Shown: one piece after another, positions 1 to 8,849 of the stretch
Position numbering within the stretch: position 1 is the first letter of the stretch
How the letters are laid out: each line of letters begins with the position of its first letter
Assembly: GCF_900172315.1 (NCBI RefSeq)
Contig: NZ_FWFV01000011.1
Location: 20,839-84,838, forward strand
DNA length: 64,000 nucleotides
Direction of reading: 5' to 3'
Source of the DNA: Palleronia marisminoris
GTDB lineage: Bacteria > Pseudomonadota > Alphaproteobacteria > Rhodobacterales > Rhodobacteraceae
Program-made: the position numbers and the translations under genes
Notes under the pieces: generated by a model
The model's database searches: none
What the model saw: only the letters and a program-made list of their open reading frames with translations
Told to the model about the DNA's origin: nothing

Positions 1-69
1 CTGGAGGTGGTCGCGCGGCTGACGGAACATTCGCGGCGAACGTCCGTTCCGACCGGGTGTCGTCAGTGA
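1..69 (+). CDS. Possible C-terminal tail of a CDS entering from the left
   Basis: Frame 1 is open from the first base to a TGA at 67-69 and would encode 22 residues. The tail is too short to assign to a family. It is plausible because the next gene's best start, an ATG at 96, lies just after this stop. It could equally be a chance open frame in GC-rich DNA, since nothing upstream is visible. Confidence 0.25.
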   Translation: MEVVARLTEHSRRTSVPTGCRQ

Positions 70-95
70 GTGGTCCGGTGTCCCAGGAACCCGCA

Positions 96-617
96 ATGTC
101 AGCCCGCACGGGAGAAAAAGCCGAGTTTCCCACCTCGGCCGGCATCTTCTTCGGCCTCGGCCTCGGCGGGTTCTTCGACGGGATCGTCCTGCACCAGATT
201 CTGCAATGGCACCACATGGCCAGCAGCGCCGGCTTCCCGACCGATACGATCGAGGGGCTGCGCTGGAACACCCTCTTCGACGGCCTCTTTCACGCGGCGA
301 CCTACATCTTCGTGGTCACCGGCCTTGTGCTGCTTTGGCGCGCGTCGCGCCGCCGGCACCTGCGCTGGTCCAGTCGCCTGCTGACAGGAACCGTGCTGAT
401 GGGCTTCGGCCTCTTCAACCTCGTCGAGGGGCTGATCAATCATCAGCTTCTGGGCCTGCACCACGTGAACGAGACCGTTCCCGTCGCGCACTGGATCTGG
501 TGGGACCTCGGCTTTCTGCTTTTGGGTGCCGTGATGCTCGCGGGCGGGTGGGTCCTGTGGCGCTCGGCCCGCGATGGAAGCCCTGCCAATCGAGAAGGAT
601 TCCAGGATGAGTTCTGA
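96..617 (+). CDS. DUF2243 domain-containing membrane protein
   Basis: This is a 173-residue integral membrane protein with about four hydrophobic segments. It is recognised as DUF2243 by the N-terminal GxGxGGFFDGIVLHQILQWHH segment, with an Asp and several His inside or next to the membrane, and by later His-rich loops (NHQLLGLHHVNE). The family's function is unknown; the conserved His residues suggest metal or heme binding, which is inference. I chose the ATG at 96 because an AGGA lies 7 bases upstream. A GTG at 57 would add 13 residues but has no ribosome-binding site. The end overlaps the DUF4336 gene by 11 bases, so the two are probably translationally coupled. Confidence 0.85.
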   Translation: MSARTGEKAEFPTSAGIFFGLGLGGFFDGIVLHQILQWHHMASSAGFPTDTIEGLRWNTLFDGLFHAATYIFVVTGLVLLWRASRRRHLRWSSRLLTGTVLMGFGLFNLVEGLINHQLLGLHHVNETVPVAHWIWWDLGFLLLGAVMLAGGWVLWRSARDGSPANREGFQDEF

Positions 618-1353
618 GACACTCGGCTATCCGCCCTTCGACACGGTGAAGCCCGTGGCCGAAGGCATCTGGATCGTCGATGCCAAGCCCATCCACGTCA
701 TGGGAATCGCGCTTCCGGTGCGGATGACGGTGGTCCGGCTGTCGAGTGGTGATGTGTGGCTCTGTTCACCCACGCGGTTCAGCCCCGAACTATCCGCACG
801 CCTGGCCGAGATCGGGCCAGTGCGGCACCTGGTGGCACCATCGCTCGGGCATTGGACGTTCATGGAGGAATGGCAAAAGCACTACCCCGAGGCGACCACC
901 TGGGCGGTGCCGAAACTGCGCGACCGGCGCCAGGTGAAGGCCTCGGCACTTCGGCTGGACCACGACCTTGGCGATACGCCCCCCGAGGCCTGGGCCGGAG
1001 ACTTGCGGCAGATGATCGTGCGGGGCGGCGGCGGGTTCCGCGAAGCCGCGTTCTACCACGCCGCTAGCCGAACCGCGGTCCTGACCGACCTGGTATCGAA
1101 CCTGGAGCCGGAGCGCGTAACCAAGGCCACCCGCGCCTACGCGCGGCTCACTGGAACCCGCGCGCCGAACGGCTCCACGCCGAATTACCTGCGCGTTGCC
1201 CTCCGCCTTCGCAAGCGTGACGCCGCCGAGGCCGGTGCGAGGCTGATAGACTGGGCGCCCGAGCGGGTCATCTTCGCCCACGGACGATGGTTCGAGGACG
1301 ATGGGACACGGCGGTTGAAACAGGCGCTCGGATGGCTCCTCGATCAGGGCTGA
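607..1353 (+). CDS. DUF4336 domain-containing protein (metallo-beta-lactamase-like)
   Basis: This 248-residue soluble protein resembles DUF4336 proteins, a divergent branch of the metallo-beta-lactamase fold. Visible family features are the N-terminal VKPVAEGIWIVDAKPI strand, the LVAPSLGHWTFMEEWQKHYP segment where other MBL proteins carry their metal-binding His motif, and the C-terminal VIFAHGRWFEDDG. The classic HxHxDH is absent, as is usual in this family, so hydrolase activity is uncertain. The start at 607 has an AGGATTCCAGG purine stretch just upstream and overlaps the end of the DUF2243 gene. The ATG at 574 lies deep inside that gene and is less likely. The pair probably forms one transcript. 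Confidence 0.82.
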   Translation: MSSETLGYPPFDTVKPVAEGIWIVDAKPIHVMGIALPVRMTVVRLSSGDVWLCSPTRFSPELSARLAEIGPVRHLVAPSLGHWTFMEEWQKHYPEATTWAVPKLRDRRQVKASALRLDHDLGDTPPEAWAGDLRQMIVRGGGGFREAAFYHAASRTAVLTDLVSNLEPERVTKATRAYARLTGTRAPNGSTPNYLRVALRLRKRDAAEAGARLIDWAPERVIFAHGRWFEDDGTRRLKQALGWLLDQG

Positions 1354-1383
1354 GGCGAGGCGCGGTCCCGAAGCCCGGCCAGT

Positions 1384-1632
1384 CTATTGTTTCGCATCCA
1401 GGACGCAGGGGCCGTGAAGCCGGTAGTCCTGCGACGACGAGCCCTTGGGGGTTCGGCGAGGCCTGTCGGGTCTGAGAAGATCACACGCGATCGCACCCAC
1501 CAACGCCGTCTGACCGACCACCATGTAGGTCATGAAGCACGCGACGAGGCCGCGTCCCTGAAGTGCCGCAAAGGTCGTGGCGCCCAGGGCGGTGGCGGTC
1601 GAGACGCAGAGTTTGGGAAGCAGACGTGTCAT
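1384..1632 (-). CDS. Possible small membrane protein, function unknown
   Basis: The frame encodes 82 residues with a hydrophobic N-terminal half (two segments between about residues 8 and 52) and a charged, Pro/Arg-rich tail. An AGGA lies 5 bases before the ATG at 1632 on the minus strand, which favours translation. I recognise no family. It sits downstream of decayed lactate-utilisation sequence on the same strand, so it could be a surviving small gene or a chance frame in a degenerating region. Confidence 0.42.
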   Translation of the reverse strand: MTRLLPKLCVSTATALGATTFAALQGRGLVACFMTYMVVGQTALVGAIACDLLRPDRPRRTPKGSSSQDYRLHGPCVLDAKQ

Positions 1633-1824
1633 CGTGTCCTACCGGTTGGTTCATCTGCGGTCTGTTGCGGAAAATCGACGAGATGGCGGGCGGAATGCGT
1701 CTCGATCTGGGCGGAATGGCAAAAATGGCGGCATCAAGGTGGGTCGTCGCCACCTGAGCCGCAAATGGCCGGCGTTGCTGCATCGACTCGATGTACTTGG
1801 ATGGCAGGGTGATCCCACCGCCGA

Positions 1825-2080
1825 CATCCAGAGCATCGCGCCGCAGACCGCGCCGCCACCGATCGCATAGGGAGATCGCGCAAGGCTTGACCTGTTGCGC
1901 CAGGATTCCGCCATCGCGCCGACAAGGCCAACGGTGGCGTCGCCCGCGATGATGTTGTGAGGCGCGACCCCGTTCCGATTGCCGCGCCGGTGACGTCTCC
2001 GGCCAAGCGGACCATGAGAAGCAGCAGAACCGGGCCTGCCGCGGCGTGCAGCATAGCGGTCCGGACGGCGATCTCGTCCG
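1825..2080 (-). pseudogene. lctP: Frameshifted remnant of an L-lactate permease 3' end
   Basis: Reading the minus strand across several frames recovers a peptide typical of the C-terminus of LctP/LldP lactate permeases: a GAAIGN-VAPHNIIAG-DATVGLVG block followed by an RDGGILAQ-like segment and a short hydrophobic end (AIGGGAVCGAML). In intact permeases this is the GNMISPHNIVA..ATVGL.G.EG region. Here the pieces lie in at least three reading frames with stops elsewhere, so no functional transporter can be made. The assignment comes from family recall and manual frame-stitching. The borders are approximate. Confidence 0.55.
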
Positions 2081-2125
2081 CTGCGAGGGCCGACAGCTCG
2101 ACGGGGACCCGCCACATCGCGATCC

Positions 2126-2359
2126 GGCGGCCGCCAGGTCCACGCGATCCCACCCGGCGGAGCGCAGCCCGATCAGCCGCACCCCCGCCTCGGCCAGGGC
2201 CGAGATCACCGATGCACCGAGATCGTCGTTGACGAAGGCGCAGACGGCGTCGGAGCCTGCGGCGAGCGCGCCGTTACGGGCGTGAGGCGCGCGCCGAAGA
2301 AGTCGAGGTCATGGCGCCGGCGCGGCGTAGGACTGGGTGCTGAGGACTGCGATCCGCAT
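2126..2359 (-). pseudogene. ldhA: Frameshifted 5' fragment of a D-lactate dehydrogenase (2-hydroxyacid dehydrogenase)
   Basis: On the minus strand an ATG at 2359 opens with MRIAVLSTQSY, the usual start of D-lactate dehydrogenases, and stops within 17 codons. A second frame continues with HDLDFFGARLTPVTA. A third gives AGSDAVCAFVNDDLGAS and then GVRLIGLRSAGWDRVDLAAA, matching the LdhA VCxFVNDD and ALRCAGFNNVDL motifs. At least two frameshifts are therefore needed. After DLAAA the sequence loses similarity, so the nucleotide-binding and catalytic domains are missing. This is a dead gene fragment adjoining lactate permease remnants on the same strand. Confidence 0.72.
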
Positions 2360-2445
2360 CTGCGTGCCCGATTTGACGTTTTGCGGCCGCGTCCACCTAT
2401 GCCGCCTCTACGACACTGCCCCCTTGGTACCGGAAAGTTCGACCG

Positions 2446-4746
2446 CTATTTCTTCTTCATCGCGTCGCGGAGGGCATCTCCGAACGAGCCGGTGTCCTCC
2501 TTCTTCGGTGCCGGACGTTGGGCGTTCCGCTGGACCTTGCCGGCGCTCTTTTCGTCGCGGGGGGGACGGGCGCTCGGCTCGCCGCCGTCGCGGCGCATGG
2601 TCAGGCCGATGCGCTTGCGGGGAACGTCGACCTCGACCACCCGAACCTTCACCACGTCTCCCGCCTTGACCACCTCGTGCGGGTCTTTGACGAACCGGTC
2701 GGCAAGCTGCGAGATGTGGACCAGCCCGTCCTGGTGCACGCCGACATCCACGAAGGCCCCGAAGGCGGCCACGTTCGTCACCGTCCCTTCAAGCTGCATC
2801 CCGGGCTTGAGATCCCGGATGTCGTCCACGCCCTCGGCAAAGCTCGCTGTCTTGAAATCGGGGCGGGGGTCGCGGCCGGGCTTGGCGAGTTCGGCGAGGA
2901 TGTCCCTGACGGTGGGCAGGCCGAACGTGTCGTCGACGAAATCCTCGGGGTCGAGCGCGCGCAGGCGGGTTTCCTCGCCCATCAGCGTCCGCAGATCGGT
3001 ACCGCAGGCCTTCACGATCCGCCGCGCGAGGCCGTAGGCCTCGGGGTGGACAGAGGAGGCGTCGAGCGGCTCGTCGCCGCCCTGGATGCGCAGGAAGCCG
3101 GCACATTGCTCGAACGCCTTGGGGCCGAGCCGGGGCACCGACAGCAGGTCCTTGCGCTTGCGGAAGGCGCCCTTTTCGTTGCGGACGGCGACGATGGCCT
3201 CGGCCAGCGAGGGGCCGACGCCCGAGACGCGGGCGAGAAGGGGGGCCGACGCCATGTTCACGTCCACCCCGACCGCGTTCACCGCATCCTCGACCACGCC
3301 GTCCAGCGCCTGGCCCAGCCGGTACTGGTCGACGTCGTGCTGATACTGGCCCACGCCGATCGCCTTCGGCTCGATCTTCACCAGCTCGGCCAAGGGGTCC
3401 TGCAAGCGGCGGGCAATCGACACGGCGCCGCGCAGCGACACGTCGAGGTCGGGGAACTCGCGCGCGGCAAGCTCCGAGGCGGAGTAGACCGAGGCGCCGG
3501 CCTCGGAGACGATGACCTTGGTCGGTTTCGCCCCCGGAAGGTCGCCCAGCATGTCGGTCACCAGCTTCTCGGTCTCGCGGCTGCCGGTGCCGTTGCCGAT
3601 CGCGATCAGGTCGACGCCGTGCTTTCGGATCAGAGTCGCCAGCGTTCCTTGGGTGCCGCGCACGTCGTTCTTCGGCTGGAACGGATAGACCGTCGCCGTG
3701 TCCAGCACCTTGCCCGTCGCATCCACCACCGCGACCTTCACCCCGGTGCGGATGCCGGGGTCGAGCCCCATGGTCGCCCGCGCGCCAGCCGGGGCCGCCA
3801 GCAGCAGGTCCTTGAGGTTTCGGGCGAAGACACGGATTGCCTCGTCCTGCGCGCGGCGGCGCAACTCGCCCATGAGGTCGAGCATCATGGAAAGGCTCAG
3901 CTTCGTCTTCCACGTCCAAACCGCAACGCCACGCAGCCAGACGTCGCCCGGCGCATCGCCCGTGACGTCCAGCGCGCCGGCGACCATGCGTTCCGCCTTC
4001 TCGCGCCCGGAGTCCGGGTCGGGGGCGATGTCGATGTTCAGCACGCCCTCGGTGCTGCCCCGCATCATGGCGAGCGCCCGGTGGCTCGGCACGGCGGACC
4101 AGCGCTCGCCATGGGCGAAGTAGTCCGAGAACTTGGCGCCTTTCTCCTCCTGCCCCTCGACGACGCGGGCGGTGAGGAACGCCTCTTTCTGCATGAACTC
4201 GCGGAGACGTCCGATCAGGGTCGCGTCCTCGGCCAGCCGCTCGGCCAGGATATCGCGCGCGCCGGCCAGCGCCGCCTTCGAATCCGGCACCTCGTCCGAG
4301 ACATAGCCGGCCGCCAGCGCCTCCGGCGCCGCGCGCCGGTCGGACAGGATCGCGTCGGCCAGCGGCTCAAGCCCACGCTCGCGGGCTATGGCGGCCTTGG
4401 TCCGGCGCTTGGGCTTAAAGGGTAGGTAAAGGTCCTCGAGCACGGCTTTCGTCGTCGCCGCGTCGATCTGGGACTCCAGCCCGGGGGTCAGCTTGCCCTG
4501 CTCGCGGATGCTGTCGCGCACGGTCTTCCGCCGGGTTTCCAGTTCGCGCAGATAGCCCAGCCGGTCCTCGAGGTTGCGCAGTTGCGTGTCGTCGAGCCCG
4601 CCCGTGACCTCCTTGCGGTAGCGCGCGACGAAGGGGACCGTTGCCCCCCCATCGAGCAGGGAGACCGCGGCGGCGACCTGGTCCGGCCGGGCGCCGATGT
4701 CGATGGCGATGGTGCGGGCGATGTGGGCGGAGACGTCGGACGGCAT
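2446..4746 (-). CDS. tex: Tex family RNA-binding transcription accessory protein
   Basis: At 766 residues the protein has the usual length of bacterial Tex. The order of parts is an N-terminal helical Tex region, a YqgF/RuvC-like fold beginning near [18 protein letters not shown] (about residue 330), helix-hairpin-helix segments ([15 protein letters not shown]), and a C-terminal S1 RNA-binding domain ([20 protein letters not shown]) with a Lys/Arg-rich tail. Tex binds nucleic acid in the cytoplasm and affects transcription and stress tolerance; its exact role is not settled. The gene stands alone on the minus strand. About 250 bases separate it from the divergent pyrimidine operon, and I see no other gene there. 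Confidence 0.95.
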   Translation of the reverse strand: MPSDVSAHIARTIAIDIGARPDQVAAAVSLLDGGATVPFVARYRKEVTGGLDDTQLRNLEDRLGYLRELETRRKTVRDSIREQGKLTPGLESQIDAATTKAVLEDLYLPFKPKRRTKAAIARERGLEPLADAILSDRRAAPEALAAGYVSDEVPDSKAALAGARDILAERLAEDATLIGRLREFMQKEAFLTARVVEGQEEKGAKFSDYFAHGERWSAVPSHRALAMMRGSTEGVLNIDIAPDPDSGREKAERMVAGALDVTGDAPGDVWLRGVAVWTWKTKLSLSMMLDLMGELRRRAQDEAIRVFARNLKDLLLAAPAGARATMGLDPGIRTGVKVAVVDATGKVLDTATVYPFQPKNDVRGTQGTLATLIRKHGVDLIAIGNGTGSRETEKLVTDMLGDLPGAKPTKVIVSEAGASVYSASELAAREFPDLDVSLRGAVSIARRLQDPLAELVKIEPKAIGVGQYQHDVDQYRLGQALDGVVEDAVNAVGVDVNMASAPLLARVSGVGPSLAEAIVAVRNEKGAFRKRKDLLSVPRLGPKAFEQCAGFLRIQGGDEPLDASSVHPEAYGLARRIVKACGTDLRTLMGEETRLRALDPEDFVDDTFGLPTVRDILAELAKPGRDPRPDFKTASFAEGVDDIRDLKPGMQLEGTVTNVAAFGAFVDVGVHQDGLVHISQLADRFVKDPHEVVKAGDVVKVRVVEVDVPRKRIGLTMRRDGGEPSARPPRDEKSAGKVQRNAQRPAPKKEDTGSFGDALRDAMKKK

Positions 4747-4996
4747 CGGTGATCCAGCTGGCTAGGAGGAGCGCGACTGTAGCCCAGCCAGCGGGCCGCG
4801 CCAACAGATCGAAGAGCCGCCGGGGCGGCCCTGGATCCAGCAGACGACCGGGCCTCCGCCGAAAAAACTGGCGTGACGCATGGCTTTCGCCTCAAGATGG
4901 GGCAAGCGGGGTCGCCTGATCGGCTGCCTTGCCGCTCAAGATCCCGCCCGCCGTCCGGTTCGGTACGGTCGGGCCGAGAACAGAAGAAGGGTAGCC

Positions 4997-6304
4997 ATGA
5001 AGACCACCATCTGGAGCGAAGGGATCCACCCGGGCCGCTTGCCCGAGGCGCAACTGGCCGAGAATTTCGGCGACCTTCATCCGCCGCTCGACGCGCACGA
5101 GGCCATGGTCGCCGCGGATCGCTGCTATTTCTGCTACGACGCCCCCTGCGTGACCGCCTGTCCCACCGCAATCGACATCCCGCTGTTCATCCGACAGATC
5201 TCCACCGGCACGCCCGAAGCGGCGGCGCGGACAATCTTCGAGCAGAACATCTTCGGCGGCATGTGCGCCCGCGTCTGCCCGACCGAGACCCTGTGCGAGG
5301 AATCCTGCGTCCGCGAGACCGCCGAAGGCCGTCCCGTCGAGATCGGGCGCTTGCAGCGCTATGCCACCGACACGCTGATGGCGGCGAACGCGCACCCGTT
5401 CAGCCGCGCCGCATCGACCGGCAAGCGCGTGGCTGTGGTCGGCGCCGGCCCGGCGGGTCTGTCCTGCGCGCACCGGCTGGCGATGCTGGGCCACGAGGTC
5501 GCGCTGTTCGACGCGGCGGCGAAGCCCGGCGGGCTGAACGAATACGGCATCGCGACCTACAAGACCCCGAACGGATTCGCCCGCGCCGAGGTCGACTGGC
5601 TGATGGGTATCGGCGGGATCGAGCTGCAGACCAGCGAAACGGTGGATGCGAGCCGGCTGTCGCAGCTGCGCGAGACCTATGATGCGGTGTTTCTGGGCAT
5701 CGGGCTCGGCCACGTGAACGCACTGACGCTCGGCGATATCGAGCGGCCCGGCGTCGAGGATGCGGTGGCCTTCATCGCCCGCCTGCGCCAGTCGGACCCG
5801 TCGAGTGTGGAGATCGGCCGCGACGTGATCGTCGTCGGCGGCGGGATGACGGCCGTGGACGCGGCAGTGCAGGCCAAGCGGCTGGGCGCGCTCAACGTGA
5901 CGCTCGCCTATCGCGGGCCGCGCGACCGAATGAAGGCGTCACGCTATGAACAGGATCTCGCGGCCCAGGACGGGGTGAACCTTTTGACCGACGTGGCCCC
6001 GGTCGAGCTGCACGGCTCGCCGCTGGAGGCGGTGTCATTCGCGCAGCCAACGGGCGACATCGTGACGATCCCCGCCGACCAGCTTTTGCTCGCGATCGGG
6101 CAGGTGCTGGCCCCCATCGAGGCCCCCGCGCTAGAGGATGGCCGCATCGCCATCGGCGAAACCGGGCGGACCTCTATGGGGCATGTCTGGGCCGGGGGCG
6201 ACTGCACGAACCGCGGCGAGAACCTGACCGTGACCGCCGTCGCGCAAGGGCGCGATGCCGCCATGGATATCCACGCGAGCCTGATGGAGCACGCAAATGG
6301 CTGA
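4997..6304 (+). CDS. preT: NAD-dependent dihydropyrimidine dehydrogenase, PreT subunit
   Basis: This 435-residue flavoprotein is the electron-input subunit of dihydropyrimidine dehydrogenase, which reduces uracil and thymine to dihydro forms. The N-terminal third carries the glutamate-synthase-like Fe-S region with Cys motifs CYFCYDAPCVTACP and CARVCPTETLCEESC. Then come an FAD-binding VAVVGAGPAGLSCAHRL and an NAD(P)-binding VIVVGGGMTAVDAAV fold. The ATG at 4997 gives the expected family start (MKTTIWSEGIHPGRLPEA); an earlier in-frame ATG at 4880 would add 39 unrelated residues. The end overlaps preA by 8 bases. It is the first gene of a four-gene pyrimidine catabolic operon. Confidence 0.95.
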   Translation: MKTTIWSEGIHPGRLPEAQLAENFGDLHPPLDAHEAMVAADRCYFCYDAPCVTACPTAIDIPLFIRQISTGTPEAAARTIFEQNIFGGMCARVCPTETLCEESCVRETAEGRPVEIGRLQRYATDTLMAANAHPFSRAASTGKRVAVVGAGPAGLSCAHRLAMLGHEVALFDAAAKPGGLNEYGIATYKTPNGFARAEVDWLMGIGGIELQTSETVDASRLSQLRETYDAVFLGIGLGHVNALTLGDIERPGVEDAVAFIARLRQSDPSSVEIGRDVIVVGGGMTAVDAAVQAKRLGALNVTLAYRGPRDRMKASRYEQDLAAQDGVNLLTDVAPVELHGSPLEAVSFAQPTGDIVTIPADQLLLAIGQVLAPIEAPALEDGRIAIGETGRTSMGHVWAGGDCTNRGENLTVTAVAQGRDAAMDIHASLMEHANG

Positions 6305-7595
6305 TCTGAGCACCAACTTCGTGGGCATCAAGTCGCCCAACCCGTTCTGGCTGGCCTCGGCACCGCCGACCGACAAGGAGTACAACGTCCGCCGCGCCTT
6401 CGACGCCGGCTGGGGCGGCGTGGTGTGGAAGACGCTGGGCCTCGACCCGCACGTCGTGAACGTCAACGGCCCCCGCTACGGCGTGATCCACGGGGCCGAC
6501 CGCCGGGTTCTCGGGATCAACAATATCGAGCTGATCACCGACCGGCCTCTCGACGTGAACCTGCGCGAGATCAAGCAGGTGGTGCGCGACTACCCCGACC
6601 GCGCGATGGTCGTCTCGCTCATGGTGCCCTGCGAGGAAGAGCCGTGGAAGATGATCCTGCCGCTGGTGGAAGACACCGGCGCGCACGGGGTCGAGCTGAA
6701 CTTCGGCTGTCCCCACGGGATGAGCGAGCGGGGCATGGGCTCGGCCGTGGGTCAGGTCCCCGAGTATATCGAGATGGTCACGCGCTGGGTGAAGCAGAAC
6801 ACGCGGATGCCCGTGATCGTGAAGCTGACGCCGAACATCACCGATGTCCGCAAGCCTGCCGAGGCTGCCAAAAGGGGCGGGGCGGATGCGGTCAGCCTCA
6901 TCAACACGATCAACTCGATCACGTCCGTTGATCTGGACCTTTTCGCGCCCGAACCGACCATCGACGGCAAGGGCGCCCATGGCGGCTATTGCGGGCCGGC
7001 GGTGAAACCCATCGCGCTGAACATGGTCGCCGAGATCGCCCGCGACCCCGAGCTTGCCGGCCTGCCGATCAGCGGGATCGGCGGCATCACCACATGGCGC
7101 GACGCGGCCGAATTCATGGCACTTGGTGCGGGGTCGGTGCAGGTCTGTACGGCCGCGATGACCTACGGCTTCAAGATCGTGCAGGAGATGGTGTCGGGCC
7201 TGTCGCAATACCTCGACGAGCGCGGCATGGTGATGGACGACCTGATCGGCCGGGCCGTGCCGAACGTGACGGACTGGAAGCATCTCAACCTCAACTACGT
7301 CACCAAGGCGCGGATCGACCAGGATCTGTGCATCAAGTGCGGCCGTTGCTACGCGGCTTGCGAGGATACCAGCCACCAGGCAATCGCAATGAACCCGGGC
7401 CGCGTGTTCGAGGTGAAGGACGACGAATGCGTCGCGTGCAACCTCTGCCTCGATGTCTGCCCGGTCGAGAATTGCATCACGATGGAAGAGCTCGCCCCCG
7501 GCACGGTCGACCCGCGCACCGGCAAGGTCGTCGAGGCCGAACGCGCCGACTGGACCACGCACCCCCACAACCCCAACGCGGTGGCAGCGGAATGA
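6297..7595 (+). CDS. preA: NAD-dependent dihydropyrimidine dehydrogenase, PreA subunit
   Basis: The 432-residue catalytic subunit pairs with PreT. The first 310 or so residues form a dihydroorotate-dehydrogenase-like FMN barrel. Visible features are NPFWLASAPPT near the N-terminus, VKLTPNITDV, and the phosphate-binding SGIGGITTWRDAAEF with GAGSVQVCTA. The C-terminal extension holds two ferredoxin-type 4Fe-4S motifs, CIKCGRCYAACED and CVACNLCLDVCPVENC. Together PreTA reduces uracil or thymine with NADH. The start overlaps preT, and the stop overlaps the next gene's ATG (ATGA at 7592-7595). That layout supports translational coupling and one transcript. Confidence 0.96.
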   Translation: MADLSTNFVGIKSPNPFWLASAPPTDKEYNVRRAFDAGWGGVVWKTLGLDPHVVNVNGPRYGVIHGADRRVLGINNIELITDRPLDVNLREIKQVVRDYPDRAMVVSLMVPCEEEPWKMILPLVEDTGAHGVELNFGCPHGMSERGMGSAVGQVPEYIEMVTRWVKQNTRMPVIVKLTPNITDVRKPAEAAKRGGADAVSLINTINSITSVDLDLFAPEPTIDGKGAHGGYCGPAVKPIALNMVAEIARDPELAGLPISGIGGITTWRDAAEFMALGAGSVQVCTAAMTYGFKIVQEMVSGLSQYLDERGMVMDDLIGRAVPNVTDWKHLNLNYVTKARIDQDLCIKCGRCYAACEDTSHQAIAMNPGRVFEVKDDECVACNLCLDVCPVENCITMEELAPGTVDPRTGKVVEAERADWTTHPHNPNAVAAE

Positions 7596-8839
7596 CGGCA
7601 CCTGACAGCAACCTGACGATCAACCCCGACCGCCTGTGGGACAGCCTGATGGAGATGGCAAAGATCGGCTCCGGCGTCGCGGGCGGCAACAACCGCCAGA
7701 CCCTGACCGACGCCGATGCCGAAGGCCGCACCCTGTTCCAGTCGTGGTGCGAGGAAGCGGGGATGACCATGGGCCTCGACACGATGGGCAACATGTTCGC
7801 TCGGCGTGAAGGGACCGAGGATCTGCCCCCGGTCTATGTCGGCAGCCATCTCGACACGCAGCCCACTGGCGGCAAGTATGATGGCGTTCTGGGCGTCCTC
7901 GGCGGGCTCGAGCTGGTGCGGACGCTGAACGATCTGGACGTGAAGACCCGCCACCCGATCGTCGTGACCAACTGGACGAACGAAGAGGGCACTCGTTTCG
8001 CCCCCGCCATGCTCTCCTCGGGCGTGTTTGCCGGGATCCACGAGCAGGACTGGGCCTATGGGCGCACGGATGCGGCCGGAAAGACCTTTGGCGACGAGCT
8101 TCAGCGCATCGGCTGGAAGGGCGACGAGCCCGTGGGCCAGCGTGACATGCGCGCCTTCTTCGAACTGCATATCGAGCAAGGGCCGATCCTGGAAGCGCAA
8201 GGCGACGAGATCGGAGTCGTCACGCACGGGCAGGGGCTCTGGTGGCTACAGATCACGCTGACCGGCAAGGACGCGCACACGGGATCCACCCCCATGGCGA
8301 TGCGGAAGAACGCGGGGCTGGGGATGGCGCGGATCCTCGAACGGGTCCACCAGATCGCGATGGAGAACCAGCCCGACGCCGTGGGTGCCGCGGGCCATAT
8401 CGACGTCTACCCGAACTCGCGCAACGTGATCCCGGGGAAGGTGGTGTTCACCGTCGATCTCCGCTCGCCCGATCAGCAGAAACTGGACGGCATGAAGGCG
8501 CGGCTTGAAGCCGAAGCGCCCGAGATCGCCGCCGATTTGGGCCTCGGGATCGAGATCGAGACCGCCGGCCATTTCGACCCCGTGACCTTCGACGAAGACT
8601 GCGTGAGGGCAGTGCGCGATGCGGCCAAGCGGCTGGGCTATGGCCACCGCGACATCGTCAGCGGCGCAGGGCACGACGCCTGCTGGATCAACCGGGTTGC
8701 GCCGACCGCGATGGTCATGTGCCCCTGCGTCGACGGCCTCTCCCATAACGAGGCCGAAGAGATCACCAGGGACTGGGCCAAGGCCGGCGCGGACGTGCTG
8801 CTGCACGCCGTCCTCGAAACCGCCGAAATCGTGAAGTAA
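7592..8839 (+). CDS. Zn-dependent amidohydrolase, probable N-carbamoyl-beta-alanine amidohydrolase
   Basis: This 415-residue protein is an M20-family hydrolase of the HyuC/beta-ureidopropionase/allantoate amidohydrolase group. Metal-site motifs are visible: VGSHLDTQPTGGKYDG, NWTNEEGTRFAPAM, HIEQGPILE and HNEAEEI. The dimerisation segment GKDAHTGSTPM and the substrate-site GAGHDACWI are also present. Standing between preTA and dihydropyrimidinase, it most likely performs the last step of the reductive pathway, splitting N-carbamoyl-beta-alanine to beta-alanine, CO2 and ammonia. Sequence alone cannot exclude related carbamoyl substrates. The start is the ATG inside the ATGA overlap with preA. 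Confidence 0.9.
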   Translation: MTAPDSNLTINPDRLWDSLMEMAKIGSGVAGGNNRQTLTDADAEGRTLFQSWCEEAGMTMGLDTMGNMFARREGTEDLPPVYVGSHLDTQPTGGKYDGVLGVLGGLELVRTLNDLDVKTRHPIVVTNWTNEEGTRFAPAMLSSGVFAGIHEQDWAYGRTDAAGKTFGDELQRIGWKGDEPVGQRDMRAFFELHIEQGPILEAQGDEIGVVTHGQGLWWLQITLTGKDAHTGSTPMAMRKNAGLGMARILERVHQIAMENQPDAVGAAGHIDVYPNSRNVIPGKVVFTVDLRSPDQQKLDGMKARLEAEAPEIAADLGLGIEIETAGHFDPVTFDEDCVRAVRDAAKRLGYGHRDIVSGAGHDACWINRVAPTAMVMCPCVDGLSHNEAEEITRDWAKAGADVLLHAVLETAEIVK

Positions 8840-8849
8840 GGATCCACCC

